DNA of 64,000 bases from Nostoc sp. FACHB-892 (GTDB lineage Bacteria; Cyanobacteriota; Cyanobacteriia; Cyanobacteriales; Nostocaceae). Below are positions 9,224-17,040 of the stretch, one piece after another. The stretch's first letter is position 1. Every line of letters begins with the position of its first letter. A program made the position numbers and the translations under genes. Below the pieces are notes generated by a model. The model was not told where the DNA came from. It did not search any database and worked only from the letters and a program-made list of their open reading frames with translations. The DNA lies in assembly GCF_014698795.1 (NCBI RefSeq), contig NZ_JACJTR010000016.1:1-64000 (forward strand). The letters are read 5' to 3'.

Positions 9224-10582
9224 ATGGACACGATTAAATACATTTTGACTGAAAAACAGATGCCCAAAGCTTGGTATAATATCCAGGCTGACTTGCCACA
9301 AGCCTTACCACCAGTTTTAAATCCTGGTACTGGAAAGCCAATTACACCAGATGAATTATTACCTCTGTTTCCATTGGCGCTGATTGAGCAAGAAGTTAGT
9401 CAACAAAAATGGATTGAAATACCAGATCCAGTCCGTTCTATTTATTGCCAGTGGCGGCCAACTCCTCTTTATCGCGCCCGTCGTTTAGAACAAGCCTTAG
9501 ATACGCCTGCCAAAATTTATTACAAGTATGAGGGTGTTAGTCCCTCTGGAAGCCACAAACCCAATACTGCGGTTGCTCAAGCATTTTATAACAAACAAGC
9601 TGGAGTAAAAAAGCTTACTACTGAAACAGGAGCCGGACAGTGGGGATCATCCCTCGCCTTTGCTGGTACACTATTTGGTTTAGAAGTCTTAGTTTACATG
9701 GTAAAGGTCAGCTACCAGCAAAAGCCTTACCGCCGAGCTTTAATGGAAACCTACGGCGCGAGGGTAGTTGCTAGCCCAAGTGCTGAAACCCAAGCCGGAC
9801 GTAAAATTCTTGCACAACATCCCAATAGCACCGGCAGTTTGGGAATTGCTATTAGTGAAGCTGTGGAAGTAGCTGCTGCTGATGAACAAACTAAGTATGC
9901 TTTAGGTAGTGTTCTCAATCACGTACTGCTACATCAAACCGTGATTGGGCTGGAAGCACTTACTCAGTTAGAGATGGCAGGAGATTACCCTGATATTGTC
10001 ATTGGCTGCACAGGTGGCGGTAGCAACTTTGCTGGAATTGCCTTTCCATTTATTGGCGCTAAACTGCGAGGAGAACGAGATGTACAAGTAATAGCTGTAG
10101 AACCTGCTGCTTGTCCATCATTAACTCGTGGTAAATATGCTTACGATTTTGGTGATACTGCCCACTTGACTCCACTTACTAAGATGCATACTTTGGGCAG
10201 TAAGTTTGTGCCAGAAGGAATTCATGCTGGAGGCTTACGTTATCACGGTATGGCCCCGCTTGTTAGCCATATTGTCAATTTGGGATTAGTTCAATCGCGT
10301 GCTGAATACCAACTTGGTTGCTTTGCTGCTGGATTAACTTTTGCCCGCGCAGAAGGAATTTTACCGGCACCAGAAGCTAACCATGCAGTCAAAGCAACAA
10401 TCGATGAGGCTTTGCTCTGTAAGAAAGAAGGTAAAAGCAAAACTATCTTATTCAATCTTTGCGGTCATGGGCATTTTGATATGCAAGCTTATATTGACTA
10501 TGAAGCTGGACGGCTTGTTGATACTGAATATAGTGCAAATGAAGTGGCGATGGCACTAGCAGGATTACCTGTAGTTGAGTAG
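9224..10582 (+). CDS. TrpB2-type PLP-dependent tryptophan synthase beta-like protein
   Basis: The start is set at the ATG at 9224 (MDTIKYILTEKQMPKAWYNI), because an upstream TTG at 9155 adds a hydrophobic unconserved leader; this gives 452 residues. It belongs to the TrpB2 branch: PLP lysine in SPSGSHKPNTA, the catalytic-region motif TTETGAGQWGSS, and the phosphate-binding loop GCTGGGSNF. TrpB2 enzymes condense serine with indole, usually without TrpA. No trpA or trp operon is nearby, so it may be a salvage enzyme or have another substrate. A perfect 11-bp hairpin follows the stop. Confidence 0.9.
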   Translation: MDTIKYILTEKQMPKAWYNIQADLPQALPPVLNPGTGKPITPDELLPLFPLALIEQEVSQQKWIEIPDPVRSIYCQWRPTPLYRARRLEQALDTPAKIYYKYEGVSPSGSHKPNTAVAQAFYNKQAGVKKLTTETGAGQWGSSLAFAGTLFGLEVLVYMVKVSYQQKPYRRALMETYGARVVASPSAETQAGRKILAQHPNSTGSLGIAISEAVEVAAADEQTKYALGSVLNHVLLHQTVIGLEALTQLEMAGDYPDIVIGCTGGGSNFAGIAFPFIGAKLRGERDVQVIAVEPAACPSLTRGKYAYDFGDTAHLTPLTKMHTLGSKFVPEGIHAGGLRYHGMAPLVSHIVNLGLVQSRAEYQLGCFAAGLTFARAEGILPAPEANHAVKATIDEALLCKKEGKSKTILFNLCGHGHFDMQAYIDYEAGRLVDTEYSANEVAMALAGLPVVE

Positions 10583-10591
10583 TAACTGATT

Positions 10592-10632
10592 CGCTATGCA
10601 AATGTAGTTGAAACGATCACGTTTGCATAGCG
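10592..10632 (+). terminator. Perfect 11-bp hairpin downstream of the TrpB2 gene
   Basis: CGCTATGCAAA (10592-10602) pairs perfectly with TTTGCATAGCG (10622-10632) across a 19-base loop. It lies 10 bases after the stop. There is no T-run, so it may protect a 3' end rather than act as a classical terminator. Confidence 0.5.
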
Positions 10633-10971
10633 TTGCTGTAGGGTTACAAATCTATCACACTCTGGTATTTTTAATGCGATCGCCTTGGCCATTTTTAGAA
10701 AAAAATAGCTACATTGTGTGCATCTACATTCTAAGATATGTCTAAAAAAAGTAGTTCAAATCACATATAATTACCTAAAAACTCAAAAAATTTTGTAAAA
10801 AAATTTCTATGCTTGAGTCAAGTCAAATGTTTCAGGATACAAAAAAATTGTCAAGCTTTGTTTGTAGCTTTTTGGGAAAGGGCTGGCTGCTGTCTATACA
10901 ACGCAGACTATATTGAGTTCCAAACAATAATGGTGTGAGAAAATTTCATACTTAATTAGAGCCGATGAGTA
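10633..10971. other. Intergenic region before the vMAP-like gene
   Basis: This is A/T-rich with one GCGATCGC-type site near 10677. I see no gene, no strong inverted repeat and no clear promoter. It marks the left edge of the accessory island. Confidence 0.4.
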
Positions 10972-12360
10972 ATGACTATAAATGAAATAGTATTGCTACT
11001 AAAAGCCAGTCAAGCAACCGGTTTAACGACACTTCAAGAGATTATATTGCGTTCTTCATGGGCAGGAAAAACCTACACAAATATAGCCAGTGAAGCTCAC
11101 TATGACGAGGAACGTGTCAAGAAAATTGCTGCTAATCTATGGCAATTACTGAGTGCTTTTTGCAAAGAACCTATAAATCAATCAAACTTCCGCCAGACTT
11201 TAGAAAATCACCGCCTTAGCAAAGCACATCAGCAGTTAGTTAAAGAATTCAACAAAGCAGCTACGGCTATATCCTTAGAATTTCTTAGTGGAGCGGTATC
11301 CCTCAATTCCAGATTCTACATCCCTCGCCCACCAATTGAAGAACTCGCCTACGCAGAAATGGCTAAACCTGGGAGCCTCATTTGCATCAAAGCACCGAAG
11401 AAGATGGGGAAAAGCTCTCTGATTTTGCGGTTGCTTACACGTGCTAATAATCAAGGCTTTCGCACTGTGACGTTGAACTTTCAGCAAGCAGATAAAGCAG
11501 TATTTGCCAGTTTGGAGACATTTTTGCGCTGGTTCTGTACAAATGTGAGTCGGGAGTTACAGCTAGAACCGAAATTCAATGATTATTGGAATGAAGATAT
11601 AGATAGCAAAATCAGTTTCTCTATCTATTTCCAAGAGTATTTACTATCTGCGCTGGAAAGCCCTCTTGTTTTGATATTGGATGAGGTGGACTGGGTATTT
11701 GAGCATCAGGAAATTGTTGAAGAATTGTTAGCATTAGTCCGATCGTGGTATGAACGAGGCAAGGGGTTAGAAATTTGGCAAAAACTGCGTCTAGTTCTGG
11801 TTTATTCAAGAGAAATTCTTGTTCCAATAAAACTGAATCAATCATTTCTTAATATTGGTTTGCTCATTAAGTTACCTCCCTTTACGAAAGAGCAGGTGGT
11901 GGATTTGGCACTACGTCACGGCTTGGATTGGACAAATAGTAAAAATGCCGATAATTTGATGGCAATGGTGGGAGGATATCCTTATTTAGTGCGATTGGCT
12001 TTATATCACCTTGTGGGTAAAGGGGGATTGGAAGGGGATTTAGAACAGCTATTGCAACAAGCACCCACAGAAACAGGAATTTATCACGAGTATTTAAGGC
12101 AGTATCTGTTAGCGCTACAAGATGAGCCAGAATTGGGAGATGCTTTTTATGAAGTAATTAAGGCTACAAGTTATATAAAATTAGAGCCAGCATTGGCATA
12201 TAAATTACAAAGTATAGGGCTAATTAATTTAGAAGGCGATGTCTACGACGGGCTATGCCTACGCAGTACTCCTGCGTGTGAATTATATCGTTTATATTTC
12301 CGACAATATCTGAAAAAAAGTGAGAGTTTAAATAATAATTGTATTGAACGATTGTTTTAA
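10972..12360 (+). CDS. vMAP-type N-terminal HTH plus AAA-like ATPase
   Basis: Residues 1-65 match the N-terminal helix-turn-helix found in vWA-MoxR-associated proteins (TLQEIILRSSWAGKTYTNIA, then VKKIAANLWQLLSAF). From about residue 95 comes an AAA_35-type STAND-like ATPase: Walker A KAPKKMGKSSLILRLL near 138-153 and Walker B PLVLILDEVDWVFEH near 230-244. It ends after the winged-helix region (CELYRLYFRQYL) without WD40, CHAT or protease effector domains. Related proteins take part in proposed bacterial conflict systems. A small dispersed repeat lies in frame near residues 422-431. The start (ATG class, 10972) has no good Shine-Dalgarno. Its neighbour downstream is HicBA. Confidence 0.78.
   Translation: MTINEIVLLLKASQATGLTTLQEIILRSSWAGKTYTNIASEAHYDEERVKKIAANLWQLLSAFCKEPINQSNFRQTLENHRLSKAHQQLVKEFNKAATAISLEFLSGAVSLNSRFYIPRPPIEELAYAEMAKPGSLICIKAPKKMGKSSLILRLLTRANNQGFRTVTLNFQQADKAVFASLETFLRWFCTNVSRELQLEPKFNDYWNEDIDSKISFSIYFQEYLLSALESPLVLILDEVDWVFEHQEIVEELLALVRSWYERGKGLEIWQKLRLVLVYSREILVPIKLNQSFLNIGLLIKLPPFTKEQVVDLALRHGLDWTNSKNADNLMAMVGGYPYLVRLALYHLVGKGGLEGDLEQLLQQAPTETGIYHEYLRQYLLALQDEPELGDAFYEVIKATSYIKLEPALAYKLQSIGLINLEGDVYDGLCLRSTPACELYRLYFRQYLKKSESLNNNCIERLF
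12235..12264 (+). repeat. Small dispersed palindromic repeat inside the AAA gene
   Basis: This 30-bp copy of a GGCGATGTCTACGACGGGCT-type repeat is related to copies at 12942-12970 and 14275-14304. Here it is read in frame as GDVYDGLCLR. Confidence 0.7.
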
Positions 12361-12395
12361 CATAAGATTAAATTGGTAGCATAACGCAAGATTTC

Positions 12396-12668
12396 ATGAC
12401 CATAAAGTTTATTCTGAGCGACTATGTTGACCGAGCGCTTGCCCAGGCAATTTATGACAAGTTAGAAGATGGTACATTTGTAGGTAGAATTCCTGTTTGC
12501 AAAGGATTGATAGCCTTTGCATCGACTTTGCGCGAATGTGAGGATGAATTACGCTCAACACTGGAAGACTGGATTTTGCTTGGATTAAAGCTAGGACATT
12601 CTCTACCAATAATTGATAATATTGACCTCAACAAGAAGCCGACTCTTGAGCCGATGGATACCCTGTAA
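12396..12668 (+). CDS. hicB: HicB family antitoxin
   Basis: This 90-residue protein has the HicB partial RNase H-like fold pattern. YVDRALAQAIYDKLEDGTFV is followed by GRIPVCKGLIAFASTLRECE and the helix DELRSTLEDWILLGLKLG, the usual conserved region. It should neutralise the HicA toxin encoded by the overlapping downstream gene. It starts at ATG 12396 and its last 23 bases overlap hicA. The order hicB-hicA is the reverse of the E. coli arrangement but common in cyanobacteria. Confidence 0.8.
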   Translation: MTIKFILSDYVDRALAQAIYDKLEDGTFVGRIPVCKGLIAFASTLRECEDELRSTLEDWILLGLKLGHSLPIIDNIDLNKKPTLEPMDTL

Positions 12669-12876
12669 GCGTTGGGATTTTGTAAAGAAATTACGACAGA
12701 TTGGGTTTGAGGAACCGTATTTTGGAACAAGGCATCAATTTATAGTTTACGCGCAACATCGTCTAACTATTCCCTCTAATGATGAGTATTCTGTACCACA
12801 ATTGCGGCTGATGATTCGGGAAGTTGAGGTGATTCTAGAGCGGGAAATCACGCTAGAAGAATGGAATAGCCTTTAA
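12646..12876 (+). CDS. hicA: HicA family toxin
   Basis: This is a likely mRNA interferase with a dsRNA-binding fold. The core is RWDFVKKLRQIGFEEPYFGT, then RHQFIVYAQHRLTIPSNDEY, with the catalytic histidine in the RH pair, and a C-terminal helix RLMIREVEVILEREITLEEW. No ATG is available near the core. TTG 12646 gives 76 residues and overlaps hicB, which fits translational coupling. An upstream TTG at 12613 would add 11 more residues. The start is therefore uncertain. Confidence 0.75.
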   Translation: MSRWIPCKRWDFVKKLRQIGFEEPYFGTRHQFIVYAQHRLTIPSNDEYSVPQLRLMIREVEVILEREITLEEWNSL

Positions 12877-12941
12877 GATTTGCCTAGAAGTGATGTTTGA
12901 CGACAACAGCGATCGCTTGTTGATTTACACTTTAAAGTAGA

Positions 12942-12970
12942 GCGATGTCTGCGACGGGCTACGCCTACGC
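12942..12970 (+). repeat. Small dispersed palindromic repeat, intergenic copy
   Basis: This is the best-conserved of three copies in the window (others at 12235 and 14275). Its consensus begins GCGATGTCTGCGACGGGCTA and ends CGCCTACGC. Confidence 0.75.
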
Positions 12971-12994
12971 CAGCTTTCGGCTCAATGATATACC

Positions 12995-13340
12995 AAAATG
13001 AATACGTGAATTACTCAAATGAGAAAGCAAACTTGGGTTTGAGTAAGTAAAAGCTGATTTTAGTTGCGGAAAACACCAAAATGAGAAAGCAAACTCAGGT
13101 TTGAGAAAGCAAAAGCTTCTTTTGAGTAAGTCAAAGCTCATTTTGCTTGCGGAAAACACTAAAATGAGAAAGCAAACTGGGGTTTGAATAAGTAAAAGCT
13201 TATTTTGCTTGCGGAAAACACCGAAATGAGAAAGCAAACTCAGGTTTGAGAAAGCAAAAGCTCGTTTTGAGTAAGTAAAAGCTGATTTTTAGTAAGTCGA
13301 ATGACATTTTTACTTAGTTCAATATGAATTTTAGTCTAGG
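12995..13340. repeat. 21-bp minisatellite with 145-bp higher-order period
   Basis: About 15 degenerate copies of a 21-bp unit close to TTTTGAGTAAGTAAAAGCTC are arranged head to tail. The variant GAGAAAGCAAACT begins at 13021, 13083, 13166 and 13228, giving spacings of 62, 83 and 62. So units are grouped as three plus four and the group itself was duplicated. Edge copies decay towards 13340. The unit length is a multiple of three and one minus frame is open, but I see no gene-like start or family, so I treat it as non-coding. Confidence 0.85.
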
Positions 13341-13365
13341 CGATCGCGCTTTTCAGTTTTATTAC

Positions 13366-13418
13366 GGTGTGCTTTGCACAAGACTAGCTTATTCTGGATT
13401 TTGAGGGAGGCGATCGCT
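13366..13418 (+). repeat. Left direct repeat flanking the DUF433/DUF5615 pair
   Basis: This ~52-bp sequence containing GCTTTGCACAAGACTAGCTT is imperfectly repeated at 14232-14282, in the same orientation on the other side of the TA genes. Confidence 0.65.
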
Positions 13419-13508
13419 TATGGGTTTACAATCAAAAAGAGAGCGCTAGGCTTTACAATATCATCATTGCACCTCAGAGCGATGAAAAAGATTTTGGAGC
13501 GATCGTTT

Positions 13509-13739
13509 ATGTTAGGTCTGGAAAGAATTACATTTGACCCTAGCATTATGGCTGGACAAGCTTGCATTCGGGGGATGCGGATTCCGGTTTCTTTAGTGGT
13601 AAATTTGGTAGCTAATGGAAAGCCTAGAGAAGAAATTTTAGAAGAATATCCTGATTTAGAAGCAGAAGATATTCGTCAATCTCTTCTTTATGCAGCATGG
13701 TTGACTCAAGAACGGGTTTATACCTTCAAAAGTGCTTAA
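13509..13739 (+). CDS. DUF433 family antitoxin
   Basis: From ATG 13509 this gives 76 residues. The DUF433 signature is present: ITFDPSIMAGQACIRGMRIP, then EILEEYPDLEAEDIRQSLLY. These proteins have a winged-helix-like fold and act as VapB-type antitoxins beside DUF5615 toxins. The frame is open back to 13374, but the upstream part is not family-like; an ATG at 13482 is an alternative. The partner toxin starts 10 bases after the stop, so the two should be co-transcribed. Confidence 0.85.
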   Translation: MLGLERITFDPSIMAGQACIRGMRIPVSLVVNLVANGKPREEILEEYPDLEAEDIRQSLLYAAWLTQERVYTFKSA

Positions 13740-13748
13740 CAAGTAATA

Positions 13749-14111
13749 ATGAAGTTTTTGGCAGATATGGGAATTTCACTACGCACTGTAATTTGGTTGC
13801 GTGGTGCTGGTTATGATGTGGTGCATTTGCGCGATGAAGGTTTGCAAAGATTACCAGATAATGAGATTTTAATTAAAGCTTGTGCAGAAGGAAGAATTTT
13901 ATTAACTATAGATTTAGATTTTGCCCAACTTTTAGCCGTGAGTGGGGATAGTTTACCCAGTGTGATTTTGTTTAGGTTGGGGAACGAAAATTATGATGCA
14001 ATTAATGAACGGTTGACTCAAGTTTTGAGTGAATGCCAGGAAGATTTAGAGTTAGGGGCAATTATTTCTGTAAGTAATGAAACTTTCCGAGTGAGGCGAT
14101 TGCCTATATAA
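13749..14111 (+). CDS. DUF5615 PIN-like toxin
   Basis: This 120-residue protein is a probable ribonuclease of the DUF5615 PIN-like family. The acidic active-site residues are visible: MKFLADMGIS (Asp6), then LLTIDLDFAQLL near 56-67. The spacing LRGAGYDVVHLRDEGLQRLPD is characteristic. It lies 10 bases downstream of the DUF433 antitoxin. Imperfect direct repeats flank the pair, hinting that the module moved as a cassette. Confidence 0.87.
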   Translation: MKFLADMGISLRTVIWLRGAGYDVVHLRDEGLQRLPDNEILIKACAEGRILLTIDLDFAQLLAVSGDSLPSVILFRLGNENYDAINERLTQVLSECQEDLELGAIISVSNETFRVRRLPI

Positions 14112-14231
14112 AAATAGGCTTGGGTTAAGGCTAAAAACTAAAACTGGCGTAGGTTGGGAAACCTCATTTTACCTCAGAGTTTAGAACAGGAAAAGCCGAG
14201 TTAAAGCGATCGCAAATCTATTTTTTAACAT

Positions 14232-14282
14232 GGTACGCTTTGCACAAAACTTGCCTATTCTTGATTGGAGGAGAGGCGATGC
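14232..14282 (+). repeat. Right direct repeat flanking the DUF433/DUF5615 pair
   Basis: This is the imperfect counterpart of 13366-13418. It shares GCTTTGCACAA, the CTATTCT region and the AGGCGATC/AGGCGATG end. It runs into the small palindromic repeat at 14275. Confidence 0.65.
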
Positions 14283-14304
14283 CTGCGGCGGGCTAGCCTA
14301 CGCG
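14275..14304 (+). repeat. Small dispersed palindromic repeat at the end of the TPR remnant
   Basis: This is the third copy of the 29-30-bp repeat, with an internal deletion (GGGCTAGCCTACGC). On the minus strand it supplies the last residues and stop of the TPR remnant. Confidence 0.65.
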
Positions 14305-14679
14305 CAAATCTGCTAAGTTTTTACGGCAAGCAAGAGTATTGGGATGATTTACTCCTAAGCGTCGTTCTAAAATATCTAAAGCTTGGATGTATAGGGGTTC
14401 AGCTTCGCTGCATCCGCCTTGGGATTTGTATAGTGACGCTAGGTTGTTGAGGCTAGTGGCGACATCTGGGTGTTCCTCTCCCACCTCTCTCTGAAAGACG
14501 TTTTTAATAGAGTCAGCTAACTTTGTAGAATTGATGACGGTTGCTGGTTGCGAGTTTAGTCCATTCGCTAACGCCTGGACTTTCGGCGCTTGGGGATCAG
14601 CATTTGCGGCTGCTTCGACTTCTCGCACAGATTGAGCAATTTCGGTATCTGCGTCTGCTGCTGCTTTTAACTCCAGCAC
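14293..14679 (-). pseudogene. Fused remnant: DUF-like helix plus one TPR pair
   Basis: This 128-codon frame starts at GTG. Residues 1-62 (ELKAAADADTEIAQSVREVE and following) resemble the helical region found after membrane segments in cyanobacterial accessory proteins. Residues 65-125 are about one and a half TPR units of the NB-ARC-associated type (HPDVATSLNNLASLYKSQGG). The homologous-looking frame continues upstream of the GTG (TQPLDYGKA) to a stop, so the N-terminus is missing. The C-terminus ends inside a dispersed repeat. I read it as the scar of an internal deletion joining two parts of a larger gene or genes. Confidence 0.6.
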
Positions 14680-14803
14680 TGCTTTGCCATAATCTAACGG
14701 CTGCGTTTTTCTCTTGAGTTAAATCTCACAAATATATTTACTAAAGCCATACTATATCTATTAACGCTAAAGTCATAGTAAGACTACTAAAATCACAACC
14801 TAA

Positions 14804-15007
14804 ATGCAAGCTGACAAATACCCTTTTGCTCAAGAACTGATTACTGATATGGAAGGTAATATCCGCAAAGTAGTCATAGATTTTGATGACTATCTACGCT
14901 TGCTAGAAGCTATTGAGGATGAAGGACTTATCTTAGCAATGAAGGCAGTAGAACATGAAAAACCTCTGAATATTGATGAAGCATTAGCACAACTAGAACA
15001 AGAGTGA
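14804..15007 (+). CDS. RelB/Phd-like antitoxin
   Basis: This 67-residue protein opens with a short strand region (ITDMEGNIRKVVIDFDDYLR), typical of Phd/RelB-like DNA-binding dimers in cyanobacteria. A helical acidic tail follows (MKAVEHEKPLNIDEALAQLE) that should wrap the toxin. The stop codon overlaps the toxin start by four bases, giving tight translational coupling. It likely represses its own operon; no operator could be defined. Confidence 0.8.
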   Translation: MQADKYPFAQELITDMEGNIRKVVIDFDDYLRLLEAIEDEGLILAMKAVEHEKPLNIDEALAQLEQE

Positions 15008-15276
15008 TTACCCAATATCTACCCAGCTTTATCAAGGATCTTAAGGCTCTGAAAAGTACACCTTACTATGAGACTATTAAAACCCTTGCTTTTGAAGAAG
15101 TACCACAAATATTAACTTTTGAAGAAATTAATAACCTCAAAAAACTTCAGGGTTATGAAAATGCTTATCGCATCCGCGTTGGTGATTATCGTATTGGAAT
15201 TTTTTTTAATGGAGAAACAGTCTTATTTCAGCGAGTACTACACCGGAAAGATATTTATCGTTATTTTCCCAAATAA
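15004..15276 (+). CDS. RelE/ParE family toxin
   Basis: This 90-residue toxin is read from GTG 15004 inside the antitoxin's final codons. RelE-like features are FIKDLKALKS at the start, LQGYENAYRIRVGDYRIGIF in the core (the RVGDYRI motif), and LHRKDIYRYFPK at the C-terminus. Most relatives cut ribosome-bound mRNA. It is the partner of the preceding antitoxin. A GTG start is expected for an overlapping, coupled gene and should keep toxin below antitoxin. Confidence 0.87.
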   Translation: MITQYLPSFIKDLKALKSTPYYETIKTLAFEEVPQILTFEEINNLKKLQGYENAYRIRVGDYRIGIFFNGETVLFQRVLHRKDIYRYFPK

Positions 15277-15481
15277 AACCATTTTCAATGATTTGGCGAA
15301 TAGAATTCGCGCCCATACAAACATAGATGCTTTGCAGCTTACCACAGGGTAGTGTACCTACGCGGACTAATAACAATTAAAGTTTTAAAACCTGCAAAAG
15401 CAAGTTTTGCCTGTGTGCAATATGAACTGCAATTTATAATTTATAATCTCTACTTTCGTAATTACGAACCACGAATTAATA

Positions 15482-16174
15482 ATGCAATTTGATACCCAAC
15501 TGCTACCACGCATTAATGCCACAGCCAAGCGAGAAAATGGTAAACAATATTATGTAGATGCCAACGGAAACCGCTTTCCCAGCGTTACTACAATACTTAA
15601 CGCCACCAAATCACAAGCAGACAGAGACAGATTATTAAACTGGAAAACGCGTGTTGGTACAGAAGAAGCTACTCGCATTACTACAAGTGCTAGTCGTCGG
15701 GGAACCCAAACACACAAACAAATTGAGCGCTACCTTCTTGGACAAAACCCTGTTTGTCCCGAAGCGAGTCGCCCTTATTGGGAAAGTATCCAGCCAGTTT
15801 TACAACAAATTGACACAGTTAGACTTGTAGAAGGCTCTGTTTTTCATCATAATTTGGCTTATTCTGGCAAAGTTGATTGTATTGCCAGCTATCAAGGTAT
15901 TCCCTGTATTTGCGAGTGGAAAACAGCAGACAAACCCAAAGGTTCAATTGAGCATTTATATGAACATCCCCTGCAACTTACCGCGTACATAGGAGCAGCT
16001 AACGAATATTATCAAGATTATGGTATTCAGCTAAAGCACGCTCTCTTGGTAGTAGCGATTCCAGAAATGCCAGCAGAGGTATTTTGGTTTGAATCAGGAG
16101 TCATGAAAGATTACTGGGAGCAGTGGGAAAAAAGAGTTGCTGAATATTGGGAACGCAGAAGCGTTTGGGGTTAA
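15482..16174 (+). CDS. PD-(D/E)XK exonuclease-like protein (MGME1/RecB-like)
   Basis: This 230-residue protein has a RecB-type nuclease layout. NRFPSVTTILNATKS near 30-45 resembles the N-terminal element of mitochondrial exonuclease MGME1. An RGTQTHKQIERYL helix near 75-87 follows, then SGKVDCIASYQGIPCICEWK near 127-146, which gives the D...ExK metal site, and a QLTAYIGAANEYY helix. It should cleave ssDNA or DNA ends. It stands alone between TA modules, with no helicase or phage recombinase beside it. Start ATG 15482. Confidence 0.72.
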   Translation: MQFDTQLLPRINATAKRENGKQYYVDANGNRFPSVTTILNATKSQADRDRLLNWKTRVGTEEATRITTSASRRGTQTHKQIERYLLGQNPVCPEASRPYWESIQPVLQQIDTVRLVEGSVFHHNLAYSGKVDCIASYQGIPCICEWKTADKPKGSIEHLYEHPLQLTAYIGAANEYYQDYGIQLKHALLVVAIPEMPAEVFWFESGVMKDYWEQWEKRVAEYWERRSVWG

Positions 16175-16253
16175 TCAGTAGGATTGCATAATTACCGAAA
16201 GACTGCATTTCGTAACGTGAAGTAAATTTTCACGAGTAGTAACAATAAGCAAT

Positions 16254-16703
16254 CTAACCTTGTAATGGCAAGACAGTAATTAACCCAGAAAATCTAGCAA
16301 AATCACTTGGGTTGTGAGTGAGTAACTGAGGAATGCCATAAACTAGCATTGTGGCAACAATATTTGCATCATGAACTTGCTTACCACCGCTAGGAATTTC
16401 CTCCATAAGTGCCAGTAACCTTTCTGTCACTAGCAAATTATCTTCAACCAAACGAAAATAACTAGCAAAATACCTTACATCAGCCACTAAAGATGTAATA
16501 GGAATATTCCCGGTTAAGTCGCCTCGTCTTGTCATTGCTGCCAAATATTCTCTTAAAGTTTGGCGACTAATCCATAAATCAATATCTTGTTCTGTAAGTG
16601 CTTGCATTCGTTCTGTCGCTTGTATATGAAATGGCGACAAGGCTAAATTTGCATAAACTAAAATATTCGTATCAACGAAAACAGAGCTATTAGTCGTTTG
16701 CAT
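16254..16703 (-). CDS. PIN domain toxin (VapC-like)
   Basis: This 149-residue PIN ribonuclease starts SSVFVDTNILVYANLALSPF, with the first catalytic Asp in VDTN. A middle acidic residue lies in SRQTLREYLAAM, and the C-terminal site is KQVHDANIVATMLVYGIPQL followed by THNPSDF. This is the standard four-acid PIN arrangement. It overlaps the stop of its antitoxin by 14 bases. A truncated paralogue lies upstream at 16942-17040. Confidence 0.88.
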   Translation of the reverse strand: MQTTNSSVFVDTNILVYANLALSPFHIQATERMQALTEQDIDLWISRQTLREYLAAMTRRGDLTGNIPITSLVADVRYFASYFRLVEDNLLVTERLLALMEEIPSGGKQVHDANIVATMLVYGIPQLLTHNPSDFARFSGLITVLPLQG

Positions 16704-16926
16704 AAAGGTCTTCTCTACGGAAAGTTAAACTTTCCGAGACTAATCCTACAGGATAGGCGGAAAATTTGAGAGGCGCTTTCTTTTCTTTATTCTCTGTTTC
16801 CTCAGTTAAAAGCTTTTCATCAATTACTATTATCACTTGATGCTCACCCTCTGCAATATCCAATGGTAACTGCGCTGTAATCTTACCATCTTTGGTAACT
16901 GTGGCAATTGTTTCTATACTTTTCAT
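16690..16926 (-). CDS. VapB-like antitoxin, copy 1
   Basis: This 78-residue antitoxin reads MKSIETIATVTKDGKITAQL, a short beta-rich N-terminus of the cyanobacterial VapB-like type. A middle part rich in Val/Ile (EGEHQVIIVIDEK) and an arginine-containing tail (SLTFRREDLYAND) that should bind the toxin follow. It is 60-70% identical by eye to copy 2 at 17021-17263, so the locus is a tandem duplication. Its toxin is intact. Confidence 0.82.
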   Translation of the reverse strand: MKSIETIATVTKDGKITAQLPLDIAEGEHQVIIVIDEKLLTEETENKEKKAPLKFSAYPVGLVSESLTFRREDLYAND

Positions 16927-16941
16927 AGTATTTCTATTCGA

Positions 16942-17040
16942 TTAATACATCACTGGTTGGTAAAAAGGAGATTCGGACACATTTGCATACACTAAAATGT
17001 TCGTGTCCAGAAATACAGAGTTAGCGACCCCAATCACCAT
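16942..17040 (-). pseudogene. Truncated PIN toxin (decayed VapC copy)
   Basis: A 32-codon frame overlaps the end of antitoxin copy 2 and reads ...ANSVFLDTNILVYANVSESP then FYQPVMY and a stop. It aligns with the first 30 residues of the intact toxin at 16254-16703 (SSVFVDTNILVYANLALSPF). All later catalytic residues are missing, because the next antitoxin gene starts 15 bases on. The toxin of the duplicated module is therefore dead. Confidence 0.82.

Noticed and set aside
12965..13237. Minus-strand open frame across the minisatellite
   Set aside because: It is open only because the 21-bp unit is a multiple of three; no start signal or family pattern.
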